64,000 nt of DNA from Streptomyces natalensis ATCC 27448 (GCF_000935125.1 NZ_JRKI01000034.1:496001-560000), one strand, 5' to 3'; shown: positions 8,187-16,700, numbered from the stretch's first letter. Notes: generated from the letters alone by a model not told the origin. A program made the numbers and translations.

Positions 8187-9251
8187 ATGGGTTCGACCGT
8201 GATGCGACGTGAAAGAAAGTGGCTCGTGGCTGGGATAGCTTCGGCCGTCCTGCTCGGGGCGTCGGGCTGCAGCGCCGAAGGCGGATGGCAGGAGCCGGAC
8301 AAGGGGCAGGCCGCGGTACTCCTCAAGGCCGAGGCCGGGGCCAAAGGGGTTGCTTGGCTGGCGTTCGGAGGCAGCCCCGACGGTCTCGCCGCCGGGCCTG
8401 ACGGAGCAGTGTACGGATCTGGGGCTGCCCTGGCAGAGATCACCAAGGACCGCAAGGCCAGGCACATTCTGGAGGACGAGGTCCATGGAACAGGCGGGCT
8501 CGTCGTGCTGTCCAGGAACGCATTCGTGGTCGGCAAGCGCGAGCACATACTGAGGATCACAGCAGACGGCGCTCAGACGGTCCTGGCTGGCGCTTCCGGA
8601 GCACCTCGCAAGAGCGGGCAGGCCGTCCCGAAATCCGTTCCCGCAAAAGAAGTTCACTTCGGCACGGCGCTCGCCAAGCCCTTCGGGACGCGCCCGGACG
8701 GATCGATCCTGATCACGGACAACGACGTGGTGTGGCAGCTCAAGGACGGGCGTCTGACACGGGTCTACCAGGTGACCGCGGACTCGGCGGGCGGCAGCGA
8801 ACCAAGTGTCGGTACGACGGGCACCGTTGACCGTGCCGGAACGGTCTATGTAGCACCCCGCTCTTCAAAGAAGGAAGCGACACTCGGGAACATCGTGACG
8901 GTCCGCCAAGGCGGGACGGTGGGCAAGGTCGCGCTACCCAAACGGGTCGCGGAGGTCGGCGAGAGCTTGGCCTCACTGAACGTGTCGTGGATGACGGGTG
9001 ATGGCGGCGATGGAATCTACGTCCACGCGTACGGCAAGTCCGGTTCGTACGTTATCCATCTTGAGTCCGGCAGAGCCCAAGCCGTGGCCAAGGCCCCCGA
9101 GCGAATTGGTTCGGGGAAGGAGTGCAAAGAGGGGAATCCCGTCGATGCGTTGGACCTGCCGTGCTTCATGCCGACGGCCCTGGTCTATTCCTCCGGCAGC
9201 CTCATCCTGGCCGGAGATGCGTCGTACGTTCTGAAGATTCCTGTTAAGTAA
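8187..9251 (+). CDS. Lipoprotein with beta-propeller-like repeats, cassette A
   Basis: A membrane-anchored extracytoplasmic lipoprotein of about 350 aa. The signal peptide (MRRERKWLVAGIASAVLL) ends in a lipobox with Cys in GASGCSA. Possible starts are GTG 8172, ATG 8187 and ATG 8202; I chose 8187 because AGGTG lies upstream, but 8202 would give the tidiest signal peptide. The body contains repeated blocks of the SPDGLAAGPDGAVYG and FGTRPDGSILITDNDVVWQL kind, typical of NHL/SMP-30-like propellers. The conserved end CxxGNPVDALDLPCFMP matches SLNVPCAMPW in the cassette B lipoprotein. The gene starts within 20 bp of the large gene's stop, so the two are probably co-transcribed. A receptor, sensor or immunity role is unproven. 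Confidence 0.8.
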   Translation: MGSTVMRRERKWLVAGIASAVLLGASGCSAEGGWQEPDKGQAAVLLKAEAGAKGVAWLAFGGSPDGLAAGPDGAVYGSGAALAEITKDRKARHILEDEVHGTGGLVVLSRNAFVVGKREHILRITADGAQTVLAGASGAPRKSGQAVPKSVPAKEVHFGTALAKPFGTRPDGSILITDNDVVWQLKDGRLTRVYQVTADSAGGSEPSVGTTGTVDRAGTVYVAPRSSKKEATLGNIVTVRQGGTVGKVALPKRVAEVGESLASLNVSWMTGDGGDGIYVHAYGKSGSYVIHLESGRAQAVAKAPERIGSGKECKEGNPVDALDLPCFMPTALVYSSGSLILAGDASYVLKIPVK

Positions 9252-9272
9252 GCCAGACGTCAAGGAGCTCCC

Positions 9273-9557
9273 ATGGCCATCCCCTCCGAGGGTCAACTCG
9301 AGGCCATTTGCCGAAAAGACATGGCCAGCGTCAATAAGTCTGTAAGTTCAATCATGGACGCGATGGAGGCAGTCGACAAAGCACTGCCGTACACGTGGGT
9401 CGGAAGAGACGCCGACAACTGGCGTACCGAATACAACGGGCGTATGGGACAGTTGACTGCGCTCCTCTTGATGGCCCTTCCTCCCGAGGAAGCTCGGCTG
9501 ATCGAGAAAGCGCGGAAGAAGCAGGCGGAAATGAACAGGAAGAGGCAGGCACTTTAA
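9273..9557 (+). CDS. WXG100-like small protein, cassette A
   Basis: A 94-aa helical protein with an AAGGAG site 6 bp before ATG 9273. It shows the W-x-G turn of type VII secretion targets in the context TWVGRDADNWRTEY, between two amphipathic helices. The length is typical of the WXG100 family. The paralogue at 10935 (cassette B) shares the CR-x-DM start, the TW-x-G-x-DAD-x-WRT core and the basic KxxEMNxK tail. It lies 21 bp after the lipoprotein gene, third in the same order as in cassette B. A secreted partner or chaperone of the large protein is likely from family knowledge. Confidence 0.85.
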   Translation: MAIPSEGQLEAICRKDMASVNKSVSSIMDAMEAVDKALPYTWVGRDADNWRTEYNGRMGQLTALLLMALPPEEARLIEKARKKQAEMNRKRQAL

Positions 9558-9612
9558 GGTCGGCGGGCCGACCAGAATCCCAGTTCCGAAGATCTCAATC
9601 CGAGAGGGAGGG

Positions 9613-10398
9613 GTGAGCAATTTGAACGGCCACACGTATGCCGTTCTCATGGTGAGCGTCGCCGTCAGCGCCGCCGCGTTCGACGTGGTCCGCGTGTACC
9701 GGAAGATGCCGAAGCAGCGCCCCGAAGACCCGACGGCTGCCGTCGCGGAGACGGTCGCAGCTGAACCTGTCTCCACCGAACCCGTGGACGCGGTCCCAGC
9801 CGACGCCCTACCCGCCGAGGTGGCGCCGCCCGAATCCGCCCCCGCCGAAGCGGCACCGCCGGAGGCCCAGGGCCCGCCGCATGACGTCGAAGCAGCCGCG
9901 GCCGAGCGGAACTTCGGCCTCGTCATCCTCTCCCGCGTCGTGTTCGTCGCGTTCACCGTCATCGCCGCCGGCATGCTCTGGAGCGCCGAGAGTGACAAGC
10001 ACTGGACGCAGGACAAGATCACGCAGGAGACAGAGAAGATCGCGGCTGACATGGAGGACGGAGGGAACGCACCCGCAAGCGGCGATCTCGCCGACATACA
10101 GGGTGGAGGCGGCTTCAAGACCTTGGTGGACAACGAGGTCGAAGGCTTCATCAAGGGCAACGGCCTTGGGCTGAAGGACGACTGGGCCACCCCTCCGCCG
10201 GGTGCCGTGGACGCCTACGTCATCACCGGCACCCAGTACGACGACCGGACGCGGGATGCGCAACCCACCAAGTTCCGCGCCTGCCTGGTCATCACCTCGG
10301 CGCGCCCCGTCCCGAACGGGCTGCCTCCGAGCAGCCCTGCGAGCAAGGGCATTTACGACTATGCAATACGGACCAAGGTCACGTCTGGCGGGTGCTGA
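9613..10398 (+). CDS. Membrane protein with Pro/Ala-rich cytoplasmic linker
   Basis: A 261-aa protein from GTG 9613, with a strong GAGGGAGGGG site upstream. A hydrophobic helix at residues ~5-23 and a second at ~103-120 (FGLVILSRVVFVAFTVIAAG) flank a linker of ~60 residues made of Ala, Pro, Glu and Val (EPVSTEPVDAVPADALP pattern). The remaining ~140 residues are polar and probably extracytoplasmic, ending in TSGGC. No family was recognised. It is 56 bp downstream of the WXG100-like gene and probably the last gene of the cassette A operon. Cassette B has no equivalent downstream, so it may be a cassette-specific accessory. Confidence 0.7.
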   Translation: MSNLNGHTYAVLMVSVAVSAAAFDVVRVYRKMPKQRPEDPTAAVAETVAAEPVSTEPVDAVPADALPAEVAPPESAPAEAAPPEAQGPPHDVEAAAAERNFGLVILSRVVFVAFTVIAAGMLWSAESDKHWTQDKITQETEKIAADMEDGGNAPASGDLADIQGGGGFKTLVDNEVEGFIKGNGLGLKDDWATPPPGAVDAYVITGTQYDDRTRDAQPTKFRACLVITSARPVPNGLPPSSPASKGIYDYAIRTKVTSGGC

Positions 10399-10647
10399 GA
10401 CGTCCTACGGGCTGCGGCACATCCGGCGTCCAGCAGGTATCTGCCGCAGAGCGGCGGGCGAATGCCGTCCTGGGCGCACTTACTGAATCTGCGGGGCGCC
10501 TCTTTGCTCCAGTGCGATTCTCCACAGAGTCCACTGGAATCTGATCGCGTCAGGTTGCTGTTGAGGCCGCGGTGTTGAACCGCAACGAAGAGACATATTT
10601 ACGCGCCCTGGCATCTGCCGAGCCGCACCTTTGCGCGGCACCCGCTG

Positions 10648-10935
10648 TTAGACGTGCCCGCCATGCATCTTTTGATCCAGCTTTTCCTGTTTCCGCCGAG
10701 CCTGCTCCACCAGCTGCTTTTCCTCAGTCGGGAACGTTTCGAAGAGGTGCTTCAGCTGCTTCATGCGGGCCTCGTACGCTGTGCGCCAGTGATCAGCGTC
10801 TTTGCCGGTCCAGGTTCGCGGCATCATCTCGTCGACCTTCTTCATGGCCGCCTTGATGGCTGCAACATCCCTTTCGATAGCGTCCATGTCGTTCCGGCAT
10901 AGGCTTTCGATCCGGTCCTGGGGTGCTATGCCCAC
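10648..10935 (-). CDS. WXG100-like small protein, cassette B
   Basis: A 95-aa paralogue of the protein at 9273. GTG 10935 is used, with AAGGAG 6 bp upstream inside the end of the lipoprotein gene, whose TAG lies only 3 bp before. The W-x-G motif is TWTGKDADHWRTAY, followed by a charged helix ending in KLDQKMHGGHV. It lies third in the cassette, in the same order as in copy A. The region 10399-10647 between the two convergent cassettes holds no gene that I can see. Confidence 0.85.
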   Translation of the reverse strand: MGIAPQDRIESLCRNDMDAIERDVAAIKAAMKKVDEMMPRTWTGKDADHWRTAYEARMKQLKHLFETFPTEEKQLVEQARRKQEKLDQKMHGGHV

Positions 10936-10938
10936 GAG

Positions 10939-12006
10939 CTACTCCTTCTTGGTGTCGGTGCGGAGCGCGAATGCCGGGATGTGGTGGGTACCGGCGCCCG
11001 TGACACTGCCCATGACCAGTACTCGCTGGCCGCTCTGCACGACGAACCACGGCATGGCGCAGGGAACGTTGAGCGATGGGTATTGCCGGCCACTCTTGCA
11101 GGAGAGGTTTTCCTTATTCATGGTGCCCCTGGCCAGCACAGTGGTGGCGCCGGAAGCGCGGACGTGGACGACATAGGCATGCCCGCTGGGACCCTTGTTC
11201 GTGTCCCTGACCGCCTTGGCGTACAGGCCACCGCCGCTCGCCGGGGACATGGTGATTGCCGACAGCGAGGAGACCGGGCTGTTGGTTCCGGGAATGCTTC
11301 CACGGGGACTCACGGTGCGCGGGCTGTGCCCAGGGGCGAGGACCAGTAGGTCCTTCAGCGAGGCGCCCTTCTCCGCATAGACGGTTCCAGTGGCGTCAAC
11401 CGTGATGGAGCCATTCGGCGGTTCTTGAGGAAGGGTGTGGAGCCGTGTCTTGCGGGTGCCCTTGAGTGACCACAGTGTCTTGCCGTCCAATACCACCATC
11501 GACCCGTCCGGTCGTGCCCCGATCGGGTTCGGGTGATGGAACTCCGGTGTGTCCACCGAGGTGGCCTTGCCATCACGATCGACGCGGTACAGCTGATCGG
11601 TGTCACCATCGGAACCACCAATCAGGATCCCGCCGTCCGGCGTGGCGGCCATTCCCGTCGCCCAGCGCGCATCCCGGATGCGCGAAAACCCGCTCACGGT
11701 GCCGCTCGGAGCCATCTTGAGGATCCCCAAGCCCGTGTCGGAGGCGTCCAACATGTAGACGTTCCCGGAACGGTCCGAGATGACGTGGCCGTGCATGTAG
11801 TCGGAAGTGGCGTCGTTCACATCGTGTGTCGAGCTCAGCGTCGAGAGGTCGAACGTGGCGACCCTGTCGGGCTTCGGCGAAGGGATGCCAACTGACTTCT
11901 TGGTGGGGGTACCGCCCGAGCATCCCGTGAGCGGCGATACGAAGGCAGCCACGAGACAGACGGCTGCCCGTGACAGGAAGACTCGTCGGGGCCTGTCACT
12001 CACCAT
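10939..12006 (-). CDS. Lipoprotein with beta-propeller-like repeats, cassette B
   Basis: A 355-aa paralogue of the lipoprotein at 8187. ATG 12006 is preferred because AAGGTGAG precedes it and it directly follows the large gene's TGA (12012-12014); a longer frame to 12090 would overlap that gene. The signal peptide RRVFLSRAAVCLVAAFVSPL leads to a lipobox Cys in LTGCSGG. The mature part has propeller-like blocks: ISDRSGNVYMLD, ATPDGGILIGG, GARPDGSMVVLDGKTLWSL. The end SLNVPCAMPWFV corresponds to ALDLPCFMPTAL in copy A. Translation is probably coupled to both neighbours. Confidence 0.8.
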   Translation of the reverse strand: MVSDRPRRVFLSRAAVCLVAAFVSPLTGCSGGTPTKKSVGIPSPKPDRVATFDLSTLSSTHDVNDATSDYMHGHVISDRSGNVYMLDASDTGLGILKMAPSGTVSGFSRIRDARWATGMAATPDGGILIGGSDGDTDQLYRVDRDGKATSVDTPEFHHPNPIGARPDGSMVVLDGKTLWSLKGTRKTRLHTLPQEPPNGSITVDATGTVYAEKGASLKDLLVLAPGHSPRTVSPRGSIPGTNSPVSSLSAITMSPASGGGLYAKAVRDTNKGPSGHAYVVHVRASGATTVLARGTMNKENLSCKSGRQYPSLNVPCAMPWFVVQSGQRVLVMGSVTGAGTHHIPAFALRTDTKKE

Positions 12007-12011
12007 TGAAC

Positions 12012-14102
12012 TCACCTTGTGGAGTGGTCGAAGCTGGCCTGGAAATGATCCTGGAGGCCGTGTCCATGTTTCTCGTGCTCCATCCACCAAGTGAGGAAGT
12101 CGTCGGTGTCGTATGCCGCAGGGCTGACCTGACCAGTCGCTGCGTTGTACCAGGGTTGGCCTTCCGGCGTCGGTAGGTCGCCCGCATTGATCAGCCCTTC
12201 CACGATTGAGGGCGCGTAGGATCTGTACTCATCCTTCATATCGTTCTGCGTGCGCTTCTCCTGCTTGGCGGCATTGTCGACCGAAAATTGGTCGGTCAGG
12301 GCTGCCCGGCCGCCACTCAGCATCATCTGTGCCCACACCATGCCCCTGGCGACCTTCTCCATTTCCTCTGCTTGCGGACCGGGAACACCACCAACCAGGC
12401 CCGCCACCGTATTCACAACGAAAAGCTGCTTAGTGTGCTCCTCGTCCTTCCGCTGCGCACTGGAGTAGCGCACGTTGGCCCTGGCCCGGGCGAACAGCCC
12501 AGCCGTGTTACCCAGAAACCCGACATCCGTCATGACATCGTGCTTCCCGGCGATGGTGTGGGAAATTTGTGAGTGGAGGGTGCCGTCAAAAGCTCCGGCC
12601 GCCTTGGGGTTTTTATCAGCGAACAGCTCCATTACCTTGGTGATGTCAGTCTCGTTTGTCGCCAGGGCATGGTTGGCATAGCCGTGTGCGCCAGTCTTCG
12701 CTGATTTACTCGTACCGCCGATATCCGGGGCATAGGTGCCAGTGATCGTGGCCAGAGCGATGGCGGTTCCCGTCGGATACCTCTCATACTCCTCGGCCTC
12801 GAAGTCACCGCGGCGGTCGAACTTATCCTTCATGGCCACGGCAGCGGTGAAGATATTGTCGGCGGCCTGGCCGGACTGGTCCCGGTGCTCGGGGCTGCGG
12901 TCTGTAGCGGCGAGGGTGAGTACACGACGGGGAGCGTCGGAGTCGTCCAGTGTCTTCGGTCCCGGGGTCTGCCACTTGTAGTCGAGGAGATCACTCGCGT
13001 AACGCTTGCTGGCGGCAGTGTTGCTGCCGAGCAGGTCTCGGGAAGCCTCAGCATTCTGCCCGACGCGGGAAATGACGGCGGTCGCCGGGTCGTTGGCGCG
13101 GATGGCTTCGACCGACTTGGCGTCGTCTTCGTCGCTCCCACTTAGGTCGAGGCCGAGGGATTCGTACCAGCCGCCGTCTACGCCATCGAAGCCACCGTCG
13201 GAGTAAGGGGGTGTGGGCTTGGCGTAGTCATAGCGCATGACCTTCTGCCTCCGTCGCCAGTCGAGCATCGCGCCGCCCACGTCAGACAGGGTCTTTGGGT
13301 TCCATATGTCGCCGGATGGCCCGTACTTGAAGAGCGCGCCAACTGACCACATGTCGCCGCCAGGTGGGTGGGTGAGCGACTTCAGAGCGGCGGGATTCTG
13401 CGAGTTCTTGCTTGTCTTCGGAAGGTCGAAGATAGGGGCAATGCCATGGGCGTACTCGCCGATCAGCTTCTTGGAGTCATCGCTCAAGACCTGCCCGCCG
13501 TGTGTGCCGTCCCGTTGGTGAAGAACGCGACCGATGCGGGCGGCCTCCCGGACGCCGCCCGCGTCGGCGAAGGCTGCGAGATAGGCGGGGTCATCCTTGT
13601 GATCGGCGAGGGACTGGGCAATCGCCTTGATGTCCGTCAGGGACTTTTTCTTACCGTCGACGAGTTTGTTGATGCGTTCGAGTTCAGAGTCCCTGTCGCC
13701 GTCGAGGCCAGAGTTCAGCGGCGTCACATCGATGTGAGGCAGTTCATCGAGCGCCGTCTTGAGCGTCTGGGCTTCCTGCTTGGCCTCGTTGGCGCTCTGC
13801 GCTTTGACATCCTTCATGTCCCACGGGATGTTAACGAGGTTACCGTCCGTGGTGCACAGCGCGATGTGGCCGCTGTGTTCCTCCAGGTTGCGCGCAAGGT
13901 CGGCGCGCTTGGCCATGTCGCGGGCGTCGTCGCCGACGGCGTGGGTCTGCTTGCTGATGAGCGATACGTCGAGGTTGCTGTCCCACTCACGGAACTTCTT
14001 CCGGATGGACGGACCGTGCCTGGCCAGCGTCGCTTCCAGATCCTTCAATCGGTTGGCAAGCTTCCGAACCCGCTCAGGATCGACCCCGACGAAATCCCCC
14101 AT
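12012..14102 (-). CDS. Large type VII secretion-associated protein, cassette B
   Basis: A 696-aa paralogue of the protein at 6150. ATG 14102 gives MGDFVGVDPERVRKLANRLKDLE and has GGGGAG 5 bp upstream. Shared blocks in order are the helical N-terminus, ADLARNLEEHSG, LCTTDG, VNIPWDMKDV, HKDDPAYLAAFADAGG, HQRDGTHGG, GGDMWSVGALFKYGPSGD and GAMLDWR. Compared with copy A it has an extra ~25 residues after the MKDV block, including a GLDGDRDSELERINKLVDGKKKS stretch that begins here and is absent in copy A. No catalytic motif or membrane segment was seen. The order large protein, lipoprotein, WXG100-like protein repeats copy A. Function is unknown; a T7SS substrate is plausible. Confidence 0.8.
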   Translation of the reverse strand: MGDFVGVDPERVRKLANRLKDLEATLARHGPSIRKKFREWDSNLDVSLISKQTHAVGDDARDMAKRADLARNLEEHSGHIALCTTDGNLVNIPWDMKDVKAQSANEAKQEAQTLKTALDELPHIDVTPLNSGLDGDRDSELERINKLVDGKKKSLTDIKAIAQSLADHKDDPAYLAAFADAGGVREAARIGRVLHQRDGTHGGQVLSDDSKKLIGEYAHGIAPIFDLPKTSKNSQNPAALKSLTHPPGGDMWSVGALFKYGPSGDIWNPKTLSDVGGAMLDWRRRQKVMRYDYAKPTPPYSDGGFDGVDGGWYESLGLDLSGSDEDDAKSVEAIRANDPATAVISRVGQNAEASRDLLGSNTAASKRYASDLLDYKWQTPGPKTLDDSDAPRRVLTLAATDRSPEHRDQSGQAADNIFTAAVAMKDKFDRRGDFEAEEYERYPTGTAIALATITGTYAPDIGGTSKSAKTGAHGYANHALATNETDITKVMELFADKNPKAAGAFDGTLHSQISHTIAGKHDVMTDVGFLGNTAGLFARARANVRYSSAQRKDEEHTKQLFVVNTVAGLVGGVPGPQAEEMEKVARGMVWAQMMLSGGRAALTDQFSVDNAAKQEKRTQNDMKDEYRSYAPSIVEGLINAGDLPTPEGQPWYNAATGQVSPAAYDTDDFLTWWMEHEKHGHGLQDHFQASFDHSTR

Positions 14103-14190
14103 GGACGCTCCCCGTGCTGGTGGTCGTACGGTCGTTCTGCGTGCCGTTCCACGCTAACAGCCAACCGTCGTGCTCCGGTTGCCGATTTGC
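14103..14190 (-). repeat. Upstream block shared with 15312-15400
   Basis: About 88 bp upstream of the cassette B large gene match 15312-15400 at roughly three quarters of positions. Read on the minus strand, one frame is conserved at the protein level as well: GWLLAWNGTQNDRTTTSTGS here and GWLLAWNHSYNDHTTTSTGS there. The block therefore looks like the end of a small upstream reading frame that overlaps the start of the large gene, or a duplicated leader. Both copies end at the MGxFV start. Confidence 0.6.
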
Positions 14191-14198
14191 CTGAACCG

Positions 14199-14580
14199 CT
14201 AGTGCCACGAGGAGGCAGCCACGCTGCGGTCGCGTACAGGGACCAGGTTCGCCGACCAGGACCGCGTGCACAATCGCCCACTGGCCGGCAGCTGTTCGGG
14301 GAGGTGGCCATCACCTGAAACAGCATGGACTGTTCCTCGTTGCTGATCACCCTGTTCGGACCGGGTCCCTGCACACGTTTGACTGCCAGAGCTTCCCGGG
14401 CACCATCGCGGTATGCGCGCCGCCAGCTGCCCACTGACACTCCGAACCCCGGAGAGCGTGGCAGTCTGCCGGTAGGTGCCTTTGTCATCACCGATGGCGT
14501 ACGCCGAGGTCGGCGTGAGCAGGGTGGCCGACAGTGCTGCACTGACCAGGGCAAGCGGGGCGAGGTCTCGTCTTCATTAC
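14199..14580 (-). pseudogene. Possible remnant of a small secreted-protein gene
   Basis: The minus strand from ~14575 reads a hydrophobic signal-like stretch, LAPLALVSAALSATLLTPTSAYA, followed by IGDDKGTY. Its frame is offset from the nearest ATG (MKTR at ~14577), so a start-proximal frameshift is likely. After ~45 residues the frame loses any recognisable pattern and stops near 14199. No family was recognised. It fills the gap between the cassette B upstream block and the lipoprotein gene; nothing else is evident there. Confidence 0.3.
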
Positions 14581-15215
14581 TTGCACCCGCCAGGCGTCGT
14601 CGTGATCGACTTGGTTTGCCAGACCCCTTGCTTCGTCTTGATCAGCTTGGTCTGGTACAGCACATGCGCCGAGTCAGCAGGGGTGTGGATGACCTTTGCG
14701 GTCTTGAGGTTTTTCGTCGATGACTTGCCCTCGTCCACGCAGTAGAAGAGCGTGCCGGATCCGTCCGGACTCACGCGTGCCTGCGGGTTGGACACGCTGA
14801 CTTTGCCTGTGATCGTTTCGTTCTTGCTGATGAACCCCTTGACCCACTGCTCCCCAGTGGTGAGGGCAGTGGCGGTGTTGTAGAACGCCATGTAGTGCGC
14901 CTGCGGAACGCGTTCGATGATCGCGGCGTAGTCGCCGCGCAGGCGCTCCCTGCCGTCGTCCAGGATTGCCTGCAACTTCGGGTCGTTGTTAGACCACCCC
15001 ACGAAGTCCGCCTGGAAGGACTTCGGCAGCGTGATCTTCGGCCGGTCGACGTTATTCTTCGGCACTGATGCAGATGCCGAGGGGCTGTTGCTGTCCCCAC
15101 CTGCACCCTTGATCTTGTCCGGGGTCGACTCGTCGCTTCCCGATCCGCAGGCGGTGAGCAGCAGAGCCGCGATCCCGGTGAGTGCAGCTGCGATGGACAA
15201 AGGACGGCGATTCAC
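14577..15215 (-). CDS. Lipoprotein of unknown function beside the T7SS cassettes
   Basis: A 212-aa lipoprotein. GTG 15215 is chosen because CAGGAGCT lies just upstream, although the frame extends to 15260. The signal peptide RRPLSIAAALTGIAALL ends in the lipobox LTACGSGS. A polar Ser/Asp linker follows, then a compact domain of about 140 residues with SWNN-like, YMAFYNTATAL and FYCVDEGKS stretches and the terminus TTTPGGCK. The length and layout resemble small extracellular NTF2-like lipoproteins of Streptomyces, but no family is certain. Its weak C-terminal resemblance to the end of the membrane protein at 9613 (TSGGC) may be chance. Confidence 0.75.
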   Translation of the reverse strand: MNRRPLSIAAALTGIAALLLTACGSGSDESTPDKIKGAGGDSNSPSASASVPKNNVDRPKITLPKSFQADFVGWSNNDPKLQAILDDGRERLRGDYAAIIERVPQAHYMAFYNTATALTTGEQWVKGFISKNETITGKVSVSNPQARVSPDGSGTLFYCVDEGKSSTKNLKTAKVIHTPADSAHVLYQTKLIKTKQGVWQTKSITTTPGGCK

Positions 15216-15266
15216 TTTGAGCTCCTGGTGAGACGAGGGATTTACCGAGGGCCTTACCAAGTACTG

Positions 15267-15543
15267 ACGGTACCGAGGCAGTTCCTTGTTTCACCGTTGA
15301 CGAACTCCCCCATGGGGCTCCCCGTGCTTGTGGTCGTATGGTCGTTGTACGAGTGGTTCCACGCCAACAGCCAGCCCTCGGGCCATGGTTGCCGATGAAT
15401 CTCTTCTCCGTTCGCCAGTGGATCGGCTGCGCGAGGTCGGCCCCGAAGCGATGGAGAATCCCGAGACCTGCTGGTACTCCGTCCTGGGGCATGCAGTAGA
15501 TGCGCACCCCACCGTGCGACCACTCGGCAATGGGAACCATTGA
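15267..15543 (-). pseudogene. Decayed leader and start of a fourth T7SS cassette copy
   Basis: At ~15323 an ATG gives MGEFV, the start of the large cassette gene, but the frame then diverges and stops after 19 codons at 15267. Upstream lies the block that is also found before the cassette B large gene (14103-14190). Further upstream a frame beginning MVPIAEWSHGGVRIYCMPQ reads ~45 plausible residues and must shift frame to join the GWLLAWN block. This suggests a small gene normally precedes the large gene and is broken here. The remaining 90 bp up to 15632 hold the upstream region of the next gene. Confidence 0.5.
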
Positions 15544-15631
15544 GGCAAACCACTGACCGCCCCTCGACCGTCGGCGCGCTCCCTTACCGGTATTCTGCTA
15601 TCCCCAGTCAACGTATGGAGAGGAGGCTGCC

Positions 15632-16198
15632 GTGGCGAAACCGCTGCTGTTGGGCCGCAAGGAGATCGCGAAGCTGTACAACATCGCACCGACGGCGGTC
15701 AGCGACCGCTGGGTGCCGGACGGCATCCTCTCCTATGAGGACGCCGCGATCGTCTCGGGCAAACCGTTCTGGCCGGGTGGGTTCATCATCGACCTGGCCC
15801 TGCCGCCCGGGAGCGGCGGCCGACAGCTCGACGAGACAGCTCTCGCCGCGCTGGTGGAGGAACAGCAGGCGACGGTCCGCCCAAAGAAGAAGGGCGAGTT
15901 GCCGGCGCTGGTGGGTGCGCAGGAGTACGGGGAGCTGTTCGGTGTCACACAGGTCGCGGTCGGGCAGGCTGCGCTGCGGGGCAACGGCATGATTCCTGAG
16001 CCGGACTACGTGCTGTCCGGGTCGAAGGTGTGGCTCCTGTACACAGTGCTGAATGCCGCCGAGACGACGATGAACAAGTCCCGGAAGGGCACGTGGCGGC
16101 TCCAGGAGGCCGTCGTTGAGGCACTGAGCGAGGGTCGTTACGAGGGCCGCGGTTCGTCCATCGCGAAGCGTGGCGTCGCCGCGCAGAAGGCCGAATAG
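15632..16198 (+). CDS. Small protein with two helix-turn-helix-like domains
   Basis: A 188-aa cytoplasmic protein from GTG 15632 with GAGAGGAGG upstream. Two related DNA-binding-like units are visible. The first is residues ~6-50 (GRKEIAKLYNIAPTAVSDRW, then ILSYEDAAIVSGKPFW). The second is ~92-137 (GAQEYGELFGVTQVAVGQAA, then PDYVLSGSKVWLL). Each resembles the short MerR/AlpA-type winged helix used by excisionases and phage regulators. The basic tail ends KRGVAAQKAE. The gene borders the mobile-element region, which fits a role in a former integrative element, but this is inference. Confidence 0.65.
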   Translation: MAKPLLLGRKEIAKLYNIAPTAVSDRWVPDGILSYEDAAIVSGKPFWPGGFIIDLALPPGSGGRQLDETALAALVEEQQATVRPKKKGELPALVGAQEYGELFGVTQVAVGQAALRGNGMIPEPDYVLSGSKVWLLYTVLNAAETTMNKSRKGTWRLQEAVVEALSEGRYEGRGSSIAKRGVAAQKAE

Positions 16199-16296
16199 CT
16201 GGAAACTCTGCTGGAGAGACAGCGGGGTCACGTAAGCATCGAGGCCCCGCTGGCCACTTTGGGCGCGATTGACCCCAGCCCCACTCATAGTAGAAT

Positions 16297-16690
16297 TTAA
16301 CTATGAAGGAAGGGGTCATCATACGAAAGACGGCCTCTGCGAGGGTCCCAGCCATCCTTGGCGGCGAAGGCATCGCCCACCTCGACCGGAAGCTCCTCGC
16401 GGGTCAGCATGCGCGGTGCCGTGGACCAGGACCACGTCCCGGCCATGGCCGAAGCTGAGCCGTACCCGGATCGAGGCATACAGGTTACGCCCGGTCGGGT
16501 TGGTGTCGCGAGTGGACAGCCAGGCCGCCTCGCCATCCCACCAGAAGGCCAGCGGAACGAGGCACGGCCCGCCGGTGGCGTCGGCCGTGGCGCCCCATAC
16601 ATCGTTGTCCCGCGCGAGCCGTTCGAGCGCCTCACGCTTGCGCTGCTCCGGGCTACGGGGTCCGCTGGAGTGAGAGTCAACTGCCGTCAA
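16297..16690 (-). pseudogene. Broken pyridoxamine 5'-phosphate oxidase (PPOX)-type gene
   Basis: The first frame runs through EALERLARDNDVWGATAD, LVPLAFWWDGEAAWLST, GRNLYASIRVRLSFG and VVLVHGTA, typical of the split beta-barrel PPOX/F420-dependent family. At ~16405-16415 the reading continues in another frame with MLTREELPVEVGDAF and KDGWDPRRG. The change fits loss of two bases in a GC run. The protein then ends early at TAA 16297-16299, without the usual basic C-terminal strand. A flavin or F420 enzyme gene has therefore been both frameshifted and truncated. Confidence 0.6.
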
Positions 16691-16700
16691 GGAACTGCCC

